This document shows, in pieces, positions 13,037-25,100 of a stretch of DNA of 64,000 nucleotides; position 1 is the stretch's first letter, and each line of letters starts with the position of its first letter. This DNA is from Hofstenia miamia. Its lineage: Eukaryota > Xenacoelomorpha > Acoela. The notes beneath the pieces are model-generated. The model had not been told where the DNA came from. It searched no databases and saw only the letters and a program-made list of their open reading frames with translations. The position numbers and the translations under genes were made by a program. The stretch lies in assembly GCA_004352715.1 (NCBI GenBank), contig SCFE01000100.1, positions 249,562 through 313,561 on the forward strand. The letters run 5' to 3'.

Positions 13037-13770
13037 TAAATGTTGGGACATCAGATGCGAGTTAAATAGGAGATGGAATTTTTAACGGTAAAACTGAATG
13101 AACGTTTATTGAATTTCGGTTAATTTAAGAAGAGAAGATTGAAGGCTTGCACAAAGTTATTCACTGCAGCATTTGTAGCAAACAAAGTTCATTAAAATGC
13201 CGTGTTTTCCGCAGACAGGCTCATTGTACTGAACGCAGAAATTGGAGGTAGATGTGCAAATTCCGTGTCGGTTTACCAGCATCTCCGCATCTCGTGCAGG
13301 GTCTCATTCGGTTGATTTTCTGAAGTTGATTTGACTCTAGAGAAAACGGCTTTCGAGGATTGGGCTTTCTCGTCAACCTAGCCAAAGATTCAACTGTTGC
13401 CATTGACAAACCAATGGGCTCTCTCAGACGTTTTTGCATGTTGCCTTATGCAAGCTCAACCCGCAGAAGCAAACCAGGAAACGGAATATTTAAGAGTACA
13501 TGGAATGAATAACCAAATCTGTGTACAAGGTTAGATTCGATGGTTCAATTTGCAGATGTGATTGAAATAATCACTTTTGGTAATCAACGAGAGGATAATT
13601 TCACCTCAGCTCATTCAATGTCTGCCTAATAAATTGTATTTTTCCTTACTCATGTGGCATGCCAGAAAACGTCTAAGGAAGGATGATGACCATGAACGAG
13701 CAAGAAAAGTCATGCAAAATGGCAACTTTTGAACATTTTTATTGCAGAGGTGATTGAAATAATCACTCTT
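13037..13770. other. Unassigned sequence with a 23-bp direct repeat
   Basis: I see no defensible gene. A 23-bp unit containing GTGATTGAAATAATCAC occurs at 13552-13574 and 13744-13766 with one mismatch. These copies may flank a ~170-bp insertion in the neighbouring LINE. Short minus-strand frames at 13221-13439 have no recognisable motif. Confidence 0.4.
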
Positions 13771-14431
13771 AGTCTTTTGATGGTTAAGTGAACAATAATT
13801 ACGAAAATGATATAATTTGATGAAATGATTTGATAGCTCCATTATGTTTTCTGACCATGACAATTCAGATCGCTTTCCATTTGACGCCCTAAATTTCTAA
13901 ATAGTGAACTTTTTGTGATAGACAAGTTGACATTAATCATCATGAATTCGGTTTTGTTTGACTTTAGTACTTGAGAGGCAGATGTTAATCTATTTTTTAG
14001 GGAGTTATAAGAACAACTGAAAAAAATGTGAAATCGTATATCATCTAGATAGATCAGATGTTGGAACCCTATACTTGAGAGAAAATGGCTAATAAAACGT
14101 TGTATATGATAAATATGATTGAGCCAAGGATAGAACCTTGAGGCACAGCTTGTAGTGAACTGATAACGTTCGATATGGTTAAACCAGATTTAATATACTT
14201 TCTTTATTCAATAATTTATGACTGAAACCATTTCATTGCTTCTGCCCTAATGGCGTATTTGTGCAATATGTCCAATAAAAGACGGTGGTCTACCAAATCA
14301 AAGGCTACACTTTGATCAAGAAGTACCAGAATGATCGCACACTTTCGAGATTTATACACTAGAAGATCATTCTTCATCCGTAGGAAATTTTTTCCAAAGA
14401 ATGTTTGCTTCTGTATCCTGATTGGTTAGAG
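13770..14431 (-). pseudogene. LINE reverse transcriptase core, CR1-like, degraded
   Basis: Minus-strand translation gives NQSGYRSKHSLE, then KNDLLVYKSRK, LVLLDQSVAFDLVDHRLLL (first catalytic Asp in AFDLVDH), PQGSILGSIIFIIYN, a damaged YLDD-like site near 14050, TSASQVLKSNKTEFMM, LFRNLG and finally SENIMELSNHFIKL. Each segment is in a different frame from some neighbour, so at least five indels have accumulated. The closest relative in this window is the copy at 46161-47327. There is no functional product. Confidence 0.7.
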
Positions 14432-14435
14432 GCTT

Positions 14436-14558
14436 GTCCAGGGGCAGAATTTTGATTCCCACCCAACCGAACACCACGAAATTGTCTATGGAAATCCCCA
14501 CCACACAAAATATATGTATGTATATCTATATTAACTATTTTTATGCAATTTCATATAT

Positions 14559-14590
<32 letters not shown>

Positions 14591-15041
14591 ATGAAGAGAA
14601 ATATTATATTTCTATTATAATATGTGTCATTTGCAACAAAAAGATTATACAAGATAGCTATCTTCCGATGAATTGCAAGGTTGACAGCATCTTCAATATC
14701 AACGTGACCCTCAAAATCATCTTCAGCCACTTTGCTTTTAAGAAAAAATCAGAATCTTGACAAGTTAATTGAGTTTCACTAATACTGCTTGGTATAGAGG
14801 AAATACTTCTGAGTTGGAAGAGCGGTAACAAAAGAAAATACGTTCTAACTGTTGAAGTTCATATCTTTGGTCATGGCCACAATATAGAATAGATTTTCGA
14901 AAGCTTTAAAAAAGCCTTGCAGTGGAGTTTGGACTTACAGTACTAGCGCACAAATCTCCATGAAACCCATTGGGGCGAGATTTCATCTCCACCCCTACCA
15001 CAAAGCCCATGGGGATCCCTCGGGCACCCACCCCATTGGAC
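14436..15041. mobile_element. 606-bp terminal-inverted-repeat element inserted in the LINE
   Basis: LINE RT sequence stops at about 14435 and resumes at about 15042. The insert begins GTCCAGGGGCAG and ends CCCCATTGGAC, so the ends are imperfect inverted repeats (GTCCAGGGG against GTCCAATGGGG). The flanks AGGCTT (14430-14435) and AGGCGT (15042-15047) look like a target-site duplication of about 6 bp with one mismatch. The insert is GC-rich at both ends, holds an (AT)n tract at 14565-14593, and has no transposase frame. It is a non-autonomous DNA transposon, superfamily uncertain; the CAGGGGC motif hints at hAT. Confidence 0.55.
14565..14593. repeat. (AT)n microsatellite
   Basis: An AT dinucleotide run inside the 606-bp insertion. 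It generates the YIYIYIY stretch of a spurious plus-strand frame. Confidence 0.9.
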
Positions 15042-15049
15042 AGGCGTAG

Positions 15050-15215
15050 CAGAATTCTATTATTCTCAAAATAGTTAACTGACTGAATACTAGTTGCATT
15101 TTCAATAACTTTGGACAACCACGAATATTAGAGATTGGATGATATCCACTCGAATCAGATGTTTCATCTTTCCCAGGTTTCGATATCGTGTTACAATGAT
15201 TACATTACAGTGTTA
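15050..15215 (-). pseudogene. LINE RT N-terminal segment
   Basis: Minus-strand translation gives a KPGKDETSD-type segment followed by SGYHPISNI and then SKVIENATSIQSVNYFENN. These match the conserved start of LINE RT domains (a Lys-Pro-Gly block, then YRPISN, then SKxxE). The segment leads directly, across the 606-bp insertion, to QSGYRSKHS at 14425. A frameshift lies between the ISNI and SKVIEN segments. Confidence 0.65.
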
Positions 15216-15269
15216 CATTTCGAGGAAAGGTTCGAGTGGATAATGATGTATTTACATGCGAAATACTCG

Positions 15270-16130
15270 AAAGTATTTTTGTCATAATGGAATCGTGATA
15301 TTTTAATTGTTAAGAAGGATTACATCCAGCCACAATTGGCAATAGCTTCCAAGAAATGAAATGTTCATTACAATATGTATTTAGTTGGACACAGGTACTG
15401 CGGGCTTTTAATGTTCAATACAGAATATTCAGAGTATTTCCAAGTTTTGGTAAAAAGTCAAAATTGCGAGATTTAGGTTGGCAAAATATTTTCTAGAAAG
15501 ATACTTTTGATATGCATGAAGAAGATTTCTTCCAGTTAATAAACATATTACATAGTAATAATTCATAGATTTGTTCTTGTTTCACTGGTTCAGTATCATC
15601 AAACCATTTATGTAAATATACATATTAATATGATTTTCTCTAAATATTTGATGAATTTTAACCATTTTCCTCCTAAACATGAGTTTTGGGGAAACTCATA
15701 ACCATAAATTGTAAACAAGCTTCATCTACTACTTCTGCGTTTTACATTTTTGCTAATCTTTTCAGAATGATATTTCTAGTAGTCTGTATCCTGATAAATC
15801 CTAATTTAACACCTCATCCAAATGTTTTTGAAGATTAGTTTGGTAATCATATATTTATCAATGTAAAACACCTTGCAACCGAAATCTTTTATACGTGCAT
15901 TTGCTATTAACTAAATGTGATTTTTTTTGCTAGTCAAAATGCATAGCCTTTATGGGATTCCTCCCTGAACACACATTGGTATAACATCCTTAGATTTCAA
16001 CCAAAATGTGACATCTTTATATCGCGATGAATTTAATAAACACGTCTCTATTCTTTACTTTAACACTTGTAAGAAAATATTTTGAATTAAGAAAAAATTG
16101 TTAATTTAAAATTCAGGAAAAATAATCTTA
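15270..16130 (-). other. Expected endonuclease interval of the LINE, unreadable
   Basis: An endonuclease domain should lie here in a LINE of this orientation, between the ORF1 remnant and the RT. No endonuclease motif is legible; the sequence is either deeply decayed or replaced. Confidence 0.3.
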
Positions 16131-16139
16131 CTTTCAAAT

Positions 16140-16500
16140 TTTTTTGAGGTCTTCCTTGCGATATTCACCAGATTTAATCAACTTATATGTCGTCGTTTGA
16201 AGGACTTGTTTCTCAATTTGCATCTCCGATGGAGACTGTGTTTGGGATAGATAAACTTTTTGATCATAGTTTTTTAGTTTGTATGCAACTGACAGAAGCC
16301 TTCGTTTGTTCCAACAGAATTTAGTCTCACAATTATTGTTCTTGATCTAAATTCAATATACTTGCCTGCTTGTCTTGATTAAGGTATGCAATGACATCGT
16401 TTACAGCCTTACCTATTAATTCTTTAAGAATCTTCTCGTGTTCTGATTTGATGTGGAGATTGTAGTCTCCTAGCAGCTAAGCTGATGGGCTTGTCTGTGC
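16140..16500 (-). pseudogene. LINE ORF1-like remnant
   Basis: The minus-strand frames give RSRTIIVRLNSV, then after a one-base shift NKRRLLSVAYKLKNYDQKVY, then SEMQIEKQVLQ and LIKSGEYRKEDLKK. This resembles the C-terminal RNA-binding part of LINE ORF1 proteins (an RPIIVKF-type strand, a basic helix, then an RxxLI-type segment). The upstream text HIKSEHEKILKELIGKAVND is probably the preceding helical region. Orientation and spacing fit the RT at 15.2-13.8 kb, so both are probably one element. Confidence 0.5.
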
Positions 16501-16620
16501 ATTTCGACTTCAATTTGCCCTACACTTATAGTACGGTAGTTTAAAAAGTCAACGTGTTTCATTACGGATGTTCTTAAGTTCATTCATCTGACTGCTCATA
16601 CTCGTACTCGGTTAATGTGG

Positions 16621-18316
16621 TCGGAGTGCCTTCAATCTCACAGAATTTCGAGCTCTCAAACACATTTGTTCTTCTGATTTACTCTGTTCTAGTTGTGCAG
16701 CAATAATGCGTACGTAATTTCTTTTCAATGTAATGTAGCTATCTGAGTTTGTAAATATAAAACCTTGATTGTGCAATATTTAAAGGAATTTTAAATTTTA
16801 TCGGGCGCTTTGTATCTGCCACTACAGCAAACATACTGATTAAACTTTTTAATAAAAATTCTCGAGATACGAACTGTAGCTGCTCTGAATGTGGATTTCA
16901 TTTTCATCTAAAATTATTAAATAACTACGGCGAATTTCTGTGTGCGCTGTTTCATTTAAATTTCTAATAAATATGGCTTTCGTATTATATAACTATTACA
17001 TATGCCGTGATAAAATATTTTTGGTCATTTTCATTGATATTATGCGTGTACATATAGATTTACTCTACAAAAGTTTAAACTGTAAAGTTTTCTCTTTTAA
17101 ATTTTTGCATCTGATTCTCATAAATCAAACTCAAAATCGATTCGGCATTTAAAACAGTTGCTTTAATTGACGGTTTTGTATCTTGAAAAATGTTTAATGA
17201 GAAAATAAAGGTAAACAGGTGCCTCTTGAGATCTCGAGAAACATTGCAATATTAATTTATTTATTAGCCAGTGTTGACTTGACTCTATTTCAGGCAAATA
17301 AATGTTTGACCATCTGCCAATGAGTAATATTTTGAAATTATGATATTATTAATTATAGAAATTTTCTTCGTCTTTTATTATGAAACAAGAGACGATTCAT
17401 TGAAAGTAATTTCCTATTCTATCAGTATAAATGAAATTATTTGTAAAATGACATAATTTAGTATTATTACAAATTCATGCTCGACTTCATGCATTATTTA
17501 GTTTGATATTAATATGAAAATATAAATTAGCTATAGGTATATGCTGCTAAGTTATAATTCAGAACTAATTCAAATGAAACACCAAATCGATCGCATTTTG
17601 TCAGAAGACGTTCGATTTAAGAATAATTAATTCAAATCATGTTTTACTGTATCGGTACAGTTAACACCTAGGCAATTACAAATAAAGCAAAAAGGATACA
17701 ATGTGATCGGAAAAGTACTCCTCGATAATTCTTGTTTATTAGACAATTTCAGAAAACTCATCAAATTTAAAAAACGCCTATAGACACGAGATGAATTCTT
17801 ACAAACACCATATCTCCCAAGGACAAATTCAAAGGAAATTCAATTAAGATTAGGCAATAAAAACTTGAAGATTATCACGTATAAGAGTTCTTCATATAAT
17901 TGATACAATACTACTGTGTAAGCACTATTACAATAAGAGTTGTTGATTATGCTATTTTTGTGCAACTGAAATAATCTACCCTCGTGTAAAAACTTTTCGA
18001 AATAATATCATATTCAACTTGAATGTCGGTGATTAGCTGTTTTGATGTTAAAAACACCTGTTTTTTGCTTACCTTCATAGACGATTTTTAACTGAATAAT
18101 TAATAGTAGTCTGAGACGAATAGACTGCACAAAGCAATGCTAGTGTTTACCGAAATCATCTTTGGATTTAATTTGATTTATTCTGAGTTATATAAACTTT
18201 TCATACTTGTGCAAAATCTTTGTATGTGAGGTATTTATAACTCACATCAAAATATACAAATTCTTATAGTTATTTAGAAACAAGAAAAACAAATGCTTTT
18301 TTAATTTAGATAAGAT
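16621..18316. other. AT-rich non-coding stretch
   Basis: No gene or element boundary is recognised. The open frame at 16940-17152 is hydrophobic, AT-driven and without motif. Confidence 0.5.
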
Positions 18317-18324
18317 ACGATCAC

Positions 18325-19040
18325 CTGGGGTAGGACCCGTGCCCAGGCCCGGCCCGTATGCATAAAAATAAGCTCGTTGGTTTGTCCGTGCCTGTATCCC
18401 AAACCCGTTATACCCGTAGCAAAATGTTAAATAACTAAAATAGTTTGAATAACAAGAAAAATTGCTAGTGTGCTATTATTCATATCTATACCTAAACGGT
18501 CATAAAACCTATCAAAGTAGTTTACGTCAAAAACCACTTTTGTTGGCATCACTGGGAAGTCGAATTTTACATCTACAACGTCATAATTAAGTACCGTTTC
18601 CAAAAGAAGACCAATCAAAAAATTAATTCATTGACAAATCCATCATTAAATCACAGCGATAATTGGCAACGCATCAAACTATGAAAATACTTTATATGGC
18701 CAGCTTGTACATTTTTTACCGGAAATGAAGTCTTAGTTAGTTATCACAATATAACACTACACTGCTTGTATGACTTTGTAAAAGGGGTAAATTGCAAAAA
18801 TTATATTGAAAGGCTATGAAACGGCTTCTGAAGTTAACAACTTACGATTCTTGCTTTACAATATAATGTACTTACGTAGGATATGTTTATCAATGCAATA
18901 TCAGATTTGAAATGGAATTCTCTGAAATTGAGGAAGACAGTTAGCTTTATGTAGCTTAGTGAAACATTTAATGCTCTTTGTTGTAATTTTTGTTGTAAGT
19001 CTACATGAAGGTTAGTGTTTCACAAAATACATATACAAGG

Positions 19041-19071
<31 letters not shown>

Positions 19072-19169
19072 TGATAGATAGAAAATTCAATCAAATATGT
19101 ACTATGGAATCAAATATAGTACTATATACGTACAATGGAAACCCGTGCCTGTTACGGGCCCTACCCTAG
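18325..19169. mobile_element. hAT-like non-autonomous DNA transposon
   Basis: The element begins CTGGGGTAGGACCCGTGCC and ends with the imperfect inverse, GGGCCCTACCCTAG, preceded by CCCGTGCCTG. It is flanked by ACGATCAC (18317-18324) and ACTATCAT (19170-19177), an 8-bp target duplication with two mismatches. Eight-bp duplications and a CWGGGGTAG-type end are hAT features. The 845-bp interior has no transposase frame. Bases 18388-18540 resemble the loop of the fold-back element at 27283-27400, so both carry the same repeat. Confidence 0.6.
19041..19068. repeat. (AT)n microsatellite
   Basis: An AT run close to the right end of the hAT-like element. Confidence 0.9.
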
Positions 19170-19177
19170 ACTATCAT

Positions 19178-20586
19178 GCAATCGTTGTTATTAGATATAG
19201 TGAGTTTCTGTGAATCGTAGCACATTTATGACATTCGCCTATTAAGATAGGTTGTGAAACTGTAAAATCAGCATGACAGTTGTTGTAAGTTCAACAATGC
19301 ACTTTACCATGGCTATGCTAATTGAATTTCAACAAACTGCACTTCACGCTTCAGTGAACACTGCATTACATTCGTTCGTAAGATTATAAGCTTTTACAAC
19401 TAGCGTTTGTCGAAAAAACTGATGCATTACATGTGTCATATCACTAACTTAAGTAATATTTATAACTTCTTAGGGGTGCTCTTACCTAGTAAAAGAGATG
19501 TTTTTTCAGTTTTTTAAGGACAGCATAATGTAAAAATATCAAATATTTTCGTTTAAATATAAACATGCATTTACTCCATTGAAGCCTATAAATCTCATTA
19601 TTTAAAAAAATTTATAGCTTAGAAGTAAACTCAATTTTAGCCTAAAGTTAGCCCTCAGTTGTAGTTTGATGAGAAATCATCATCTTCATGACGTGTTCCC
19701 TCCCTATGACTACAAATTAAGTCATTTGCTGAAGGGACAAATATCATTTCCTTGAAAACATAAAGTCAACATGTGGAATTATGGTATACAGTACAGTGTA
19801 TAGTAATTGATGCTTTAACCTTAAGTTGCCTAGCAAATTTTTAAAATTATTATGGTTTCCTTAAAACTTTAAATGCACATAACTCTTCAGATTTGCCATT
19901 GCGTATTTTATAGAAGTTTTAAATTTGTTATGTACACAATACAACATGTTGTGTGGGACATAGAAGTCCAGCCTTACCCTTGATTGAAGAAATCTGGTAA
20001 TTATATTATTTTTTATATTATTCCAATTTATTAACAATTTAATAAGGGCATTATTTTTATGTACTTAGGCCATGCAAATATGGAAAGTAACATCTTATTA
20101 GTTTTTAATATTAAAAATGCAAACTTTCTGCATCTTTAGAGAAAAGTAACTTATACAAATTACTTTTTATTAATTTCTTTGCACTTCTCCTGCAACCTAC
20201 CAATTTCAGGCATAAAGTCTAAATTTGGCTGACCTCGCAATTTTTTAAAATTAAGTAAACTTTGCATTGTTCTTTTGTTTGAGTTATTGCATAGTTTAAA
20301 AAAGATTAATATATTTCGTCAATACAGTTTTGTAAACATTTGGTCGTTTGACGTTTTCACAGCCTTATTTGTATCTTGTAGTTGTAAAGAAAATGAAAAT
20401 TTTGTTTAGGTGGAAGAGAAATATATATATTAATAACTGTTTATTTGCTTTACATAAATAATTAAATGGCTTAGATGGATTGAATTTTGTTTTTACTAAT
20501 TTGAATAAAAAAAAAAAAATAAGAAAATTGTTTTGGGGCATTCATTCTTAATTGCTTAATTAAAAGTTTAGCTTTTATATATATAT
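19178..20586. other. AT-rich non-coding stretch up to a scaffold gap
   Basis: Nothing recognisable is present. The last bases before the gap are an (AT)n run. Confidence 0.5.
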
Positions 20587-21586
20587 NNNNNNNNNNNNNN
20601 NNNNNNNNNNNNNNNNNNNNNNNNNNNNNNNNNNNNNNNNNNNNNNNNNNNNNNNNNNNNNNNNNNNNNNNNNNNNNNNNNNNNNNNNNNNNNNNNNNNN
20701 NNNNNNNNNNNNNNNNNNNNNNNNNNNNNNNNNNNNNNNNNNNNNNNNNNNNNNNNNNNNNNNNNNNNNNNNNNNNNNNNNNNNNNNNNNNNNNNNNNNN
20801 NNNNNNNNNNNNNNNNNNNNNNNNNNNNNNNNNNNNNNNNNNNNNNNNNNNNNNNNNNNNNNNNNNNNNNNNNNNNNNNNNNNNNNNNNNNNNNNNNNNN
20901 NNNNNNNNNNNNNNNNNNNNNNNNNNNNNNNNNNNNNNNNNNNNNNNNNNNNNNNNNNNNNNNNNNNNNNNNNNNNNNNNNNNNNNNNNNNNNNNNNNNN
21001 NNNNNNNNNNNNNNNNNNNNNNNNNNNNNNNNNNNNNNNNNNNNNNNNNNNNNNNNNNNNNNNNNNNNNNNNNNNNNNNNNNNNNNNNNNNNNNNNNNNN
21101 NNNNNNNNNNNNNNNNNNNNNNNNNNNNNNNNNNNNNNNNNNNNNNNNNNNNNNNNNNNNNNNNNNNNNNNNNNNNNNNNNNNNNNNNNNNNNNNNNNNN
21201 NNNNNNNNNNNNNNNNNNNNNNNNNNNNNNNNNNNNNNNNNNNNNNNNNNNNNNNNNNNNNNNNNNNNNNNNNNNNNNNNNNNNNNNNNNNNNNNNNNNN
21301 NNNNNNNNNNNNNNNNNNNNNNNNNNNNNNNNNNNNNNNNNNNNNNNNNNNNNNNNNNNNNNNNNNNNNNNNNNNNNNNNNNNNNNNNNNNNNNNNNNNN
21401 NNNNNNNNNNNNNNNNNNNNNNNNNNNNNNNNNNNNNNNNNNNNNNNNNNNNNNNNNNNNNNNNNNNNNNNNNNNNNNNNNNNNNNNNNNNNNNNNNNNN
21501 NNNNNNNNNNNNNNNNNNNNNNNNNNNNNNNNNNNNNNNNNNNNNNNNNNNNNNNNNNNNNNNNNNNNNNNNNNNNNNNNNNNNNN
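20587..21586. other. Scaffold gap, exactly 1000 N
   Basis: The round length indicates a gap of arbitrary size. The sequence resumes inside an RLE retrotransposon, so the missing part probably includes the upstream portion of that copy. Confidence 0.97.
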
Positions 21587-21880
21587 AGTATAAGCCAGGC
21601 AGAAAAAAGGAAATATCAAACTCATGCAATTTCATGTGAAAAAGAAGGGATTCTGTTTGTCCCCCTAGCAGCTAAAGTCTTAGGAGGATGGTCAAATACT
21701 GCCATTAAAACAATGTCACGCATTTCAAAACTAAAACTTGAACAATGTCGAAGTGCCACTTATACTAGTTTTTCTAACTCGCTGGGTCATATTATGCAAA
21801 ACTTATCAGTTACTCTTATAAAAGGCTCTTGCAACATGATATTGTCAAGATCCGATTTCTATATTTTTGAAGAATAGCTG
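21587..21880 (+). pseudogene. Second copy of the RLE retrotransposon C-terminus
   Basis: Base-by-base similarity to 12474-12750 is high. Translation begins SISQAEKRKYQTHAISC and continues to SRSDFYIFEE, ending at a TAG (21877-21879). This stop probably marks the native end of the ORF. It is missing from the 9.8-kb copy because of a ~41-bp deletion there. The copy differs by a 6-bp in-frame insertion (KLKLEQ against KLEQ) and scattered substitutions. The upstream region is hidden by the 1000-N gap. Confidence 0.75.
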
Positions 21881-21901
21881 CTCCAAGATTTTGATTACCC
21901 A

Positions 21902-22126
21902 ATGACTTCAGGCAACACCCAAGAAGGTTTTACTTACATAAGAAAACTCAAGAAAAACCATGCCATGCCGTTTTCTAAAACCAGGAAAGGCGACAACTCT
22001 GTTGAGTTTGCCATCCGTGGATATGTGTGTTATTATCATGAGCATGTGCAGGTACAAAGAAACATGTTATACAATCGAAAACTTCTTATAGAAAACAATA
22101 TTACCAGTTTCTCTTTAAATGATTAA
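21902..22126 (+). CDS. Short frame downstream of the RLE copy, unknown
   Basis: A 74-residue frame starting MTSGNTQEGF and ending in TAA. Its first ~50 bases are shared with the 9.8-kb copy (GGCAACACCCAAGAAGG and following); beyond AAGAAAACTCAAG the two copies diverge completely. I do not recognise the remainder, which is basic and includes a KTRKGDNSVEF segment. It may be the 3' UTR of one subfamily or unrelated flanking DNA. I doubt that it is a real protein. Confidence 0.2.
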   Translation: MTSGNTQEGFTYIRKLKKNHAMPFSKTRKGDNSVEFAIRGYVCYYHEHVQVQRNMLYNRKLLIENNITSFSLND

Positions 22127-25100
22127 AAGTTTTATTATTGTACATTTATTTACAAAAGAATATTGTAATTTTAATTCAATGTAAATATAATATATATATG
22201 CGGAAATACAAATGTTAAAAAATTTCCATTATTATATAAAAAACTTATTTTTGGTCAATTTTATTAAATTGCTACTTATCATTTAATGCTAGTGGTAATT
22301 TGTTGTTAATGCCATCAGGCAATATAATGGTTGGTCAAAGAGCTCTAGATGCAGTCCCTGCCCTGCTTTCCGCTAAATTTTGTACATTTTCATATTAGTA
22401 AAATTGTGGATTATCGTCAACATGTTTCCATAATGCATAAATACAAAACACAATCATTGTAAAAACACCGATATGACTATCTAATTGCTTTAACAATTCT
22501 CCAGGCATTTGCGAAGGAACATATGACTTGAATTTTGAGAAAATTTCTAACCCCTTCTAGTTCTACTAAGAACAATTCAAAGAATATTTTCACATGTACA
22601 TCCTCGCAGCACAAATAGTATTTAACGAGCAGTGCGCTTTTGATCGCTTCCACAAAATTGATACATAAAATCTACATTTTAATTAATAAGCGACAATGCT
22701 CCTAAAACGCCAATCTCTTGTAGATATCGCGCGCAATTGGCACGACAGTATTTCGAATCGGCAATATTAATAATTACTAAAAAGACAATGATTCGGAAGC
22801 GCGTACTGCCAATCAACAGTCAAATCTTAAGATAACTGTCAGAACCGCAACCGCACATCTTCTAAGAAGAATAAATAATTAGAATCGTCAAATGAAACAG
22901 TCAAAATCAAAACAGATTTATATTTATGCCAGTCAGGAAATTACTTATTGCAGTGTTGCTCTCTGCTAAAAGCATTACAAACATATTAAGTGTATGAACC
23001 TCTTCGGCTTTCCAAGTTTACAAAAACCCGACATTTGACATGCATTGCGCACTGCGTAATTCCACTTCCTTACATCAAGCTTTTGTAGCTACATTCTTCT
23101 TCTATTGATATAGTGCATGCATATCATTTCCAATAGTTTTAGTTGAATTTAGGCTTTCCCTGGACTTTGAGCGAATTTTCATTATTTGGTATATTATTCT
23201 ATTTAAATTTTATTGTGAGTGGGCTTAGCCCTCATTTAGAAATTGAATCGGCTAATGGGAACTCCGTTTTCATTGAATAAAAAATTATTTAAAAAATTTC
23301 CTTCTCTTTTTTAAACAAAAGAGTAGCTTTCAAGAAATTTGTGGAAAACCTCATAAATCTTTGCACTTTTTGTAAGATATGGTTAGAATTTGAACAACTC
23401 GCAAATATATGATCGCATTAAAATAATTCTTGGAAAATAGACAATTGAAGCGGCCCAGTTCAACAGTTTTTACGACCAAGTTTACACAGTGACCATGCTG
23501 TAAAAAATATTCATACATTATTTTGTGTTACTTTTTACAATTACAAATACCAATGGGTTTGTAAAGATCGGAAGTTTATTTAACAGCCTAGAGAAAAATG
23601 AAAATGAGAAAAATTAATTAGAACATAAAAGGTAAATTTCAGGATGTTTTAGACGGCATTTAGTGGAAAATGAAATAAAACAAAAGCAAAACTTTACTTA
23701 ATTTTCACTTAGCCTACATTTTACAATTTTTTTATTATTGAAAACTGCACTTATTATGAATAAAAGCCTTGTAATACCCTTGCAAAATAATACGTAACTC
23801 ATTTTATGTAAATGAGAATTCTGAAAGAACATTGTAGCATCTCAATTATATATTCAATGCAAGCTTGTTTTTGTGTAAGCAATTTTTTAGCCACTTTGTG
23901 TTATGGTGTACACTTTGTTGATAAAAAGTTGAAACCAAAATTAATCCAGCATTGTAATTTTTGAAACTGCAATATACTTAATTCACTTATTGATATCCGG
24001 TGGTTATCTTGATCATAGAGTATTCAATTCATGTTATTTGTCTTGCACTAAATATTCTAAATTGACGGTGTGTGGAAGGTTTGACATGTGTTAGAAAAAA
24101 ACTGCATTGAGTCGTTGCTGTTGCGTTAACTAATATACTTAAGCGCTGAATGAAAACCAATTTGAAAATTTAGTCATGCAATTAATTCCATGCTCAAAAA
24201 TTAATTAAAATTATATTGGGTTGCTTCCAAGAAAATTGTGGAACTTTACCACTCTAACTCGGAAGCGTCGGTGTTTTAAACATTTTATAAGGAGAATTCT
24301 TAATGAATTTTCAGAATTTTAATAACTTTCCAATTAAATTTAATTGAAACGTCAGTACATAATTTTAACTTGGACGTTTGCTGGTTAAGAGATCAACCGT
24401 GTCGAGAATTCACAAATTGAACTATATTAACTGAGTTTAAGTAGGAAAACACATTAGAAAACACAAAAATTGAAAGCTGACTTTATCAATAATTTATTAT
24501 TTCCAATTTTCTACACTTACCCATTTCTTGCAAAACTGACCTAAAAAGAAAGAAAATTTAATGGGAAGTTCTAGGTATAAATATTTTAGGAGATATAGTT
24601 ACTCTAATATGAATTCACATTTTGTCTTTAGATAGACTTCTTGTAATTTCGAGAGCTGGGATGGGGTAGGATAAGAAATTCTAAATGTGCATGTACCATA
24701 TCGGCAATGTACCTTATACTCGGGGACGTCTTATGTATGAAAACGTTTATAGACTTGCTCAGTGCCGCTATTGTCCAACTGTAAAATTTCGACGCCAATG
24801 ACGAGAATTTGATGGATTCGTAAAAGTGGAATGATTAAAAGGTGAATATAATATTTTGCAGTACGGACAGTTATTAGATTTGAATAATATCTGACATATC
24901 GCCCATCCGACTTTTTTCACTTTCTGCACCTTATAATCCCTATTTAGAGACGGCTTGGCGAATTGCAGCACTAAAAATAATAATAATATTTGATGAAAAA
25001 TTATGTTGAGGTACTTAATATAAGGAACATACCAAATTCTTTGCACTTCTCTAACCTGCCTACCATTGTATTTGCTTCAAAGCAAATATGGAGTAAACAG

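Larger units (their letters stand above)
13770..16620 (-). mobile_element. CR1-like LINE, long decayed copy
   Basis: Reading the minus strand from 16.6 kb down: an ORF1-like remnant, a degraded stretch where an endonuclease is expected, then RT motifs SGYHPISNI (near 15130), SKVIEN (near 15115), QSGYRSKHS (near 14410), AFDLVDH (near 14290), PQGSILG (near 14130) and TSASQVLKS (near 13960). The last part matches the LINE at 46080-47327 residue by residue (AFDLVDH, the ASASQ-type segment, the NLG...MES segment), so both belong to one family. The reading frame is broken many times and is split by the element at 14436-15041. CR1 is the nearest superfamily by motif style; Jockey or L2 are alternatives. 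Confidence 0.7.

Noticed and set aside
20471-21635. Long frames across the 1000-N gap at 20587-21586
   Set aside because: Unknown bases are read as open; there is no coding evidence.
24768-25046. 92-residue minus-strand frame with a CPYC pair
   Set aside because: One Cys pair without partners, in AT-rich text; no domain can be defended.
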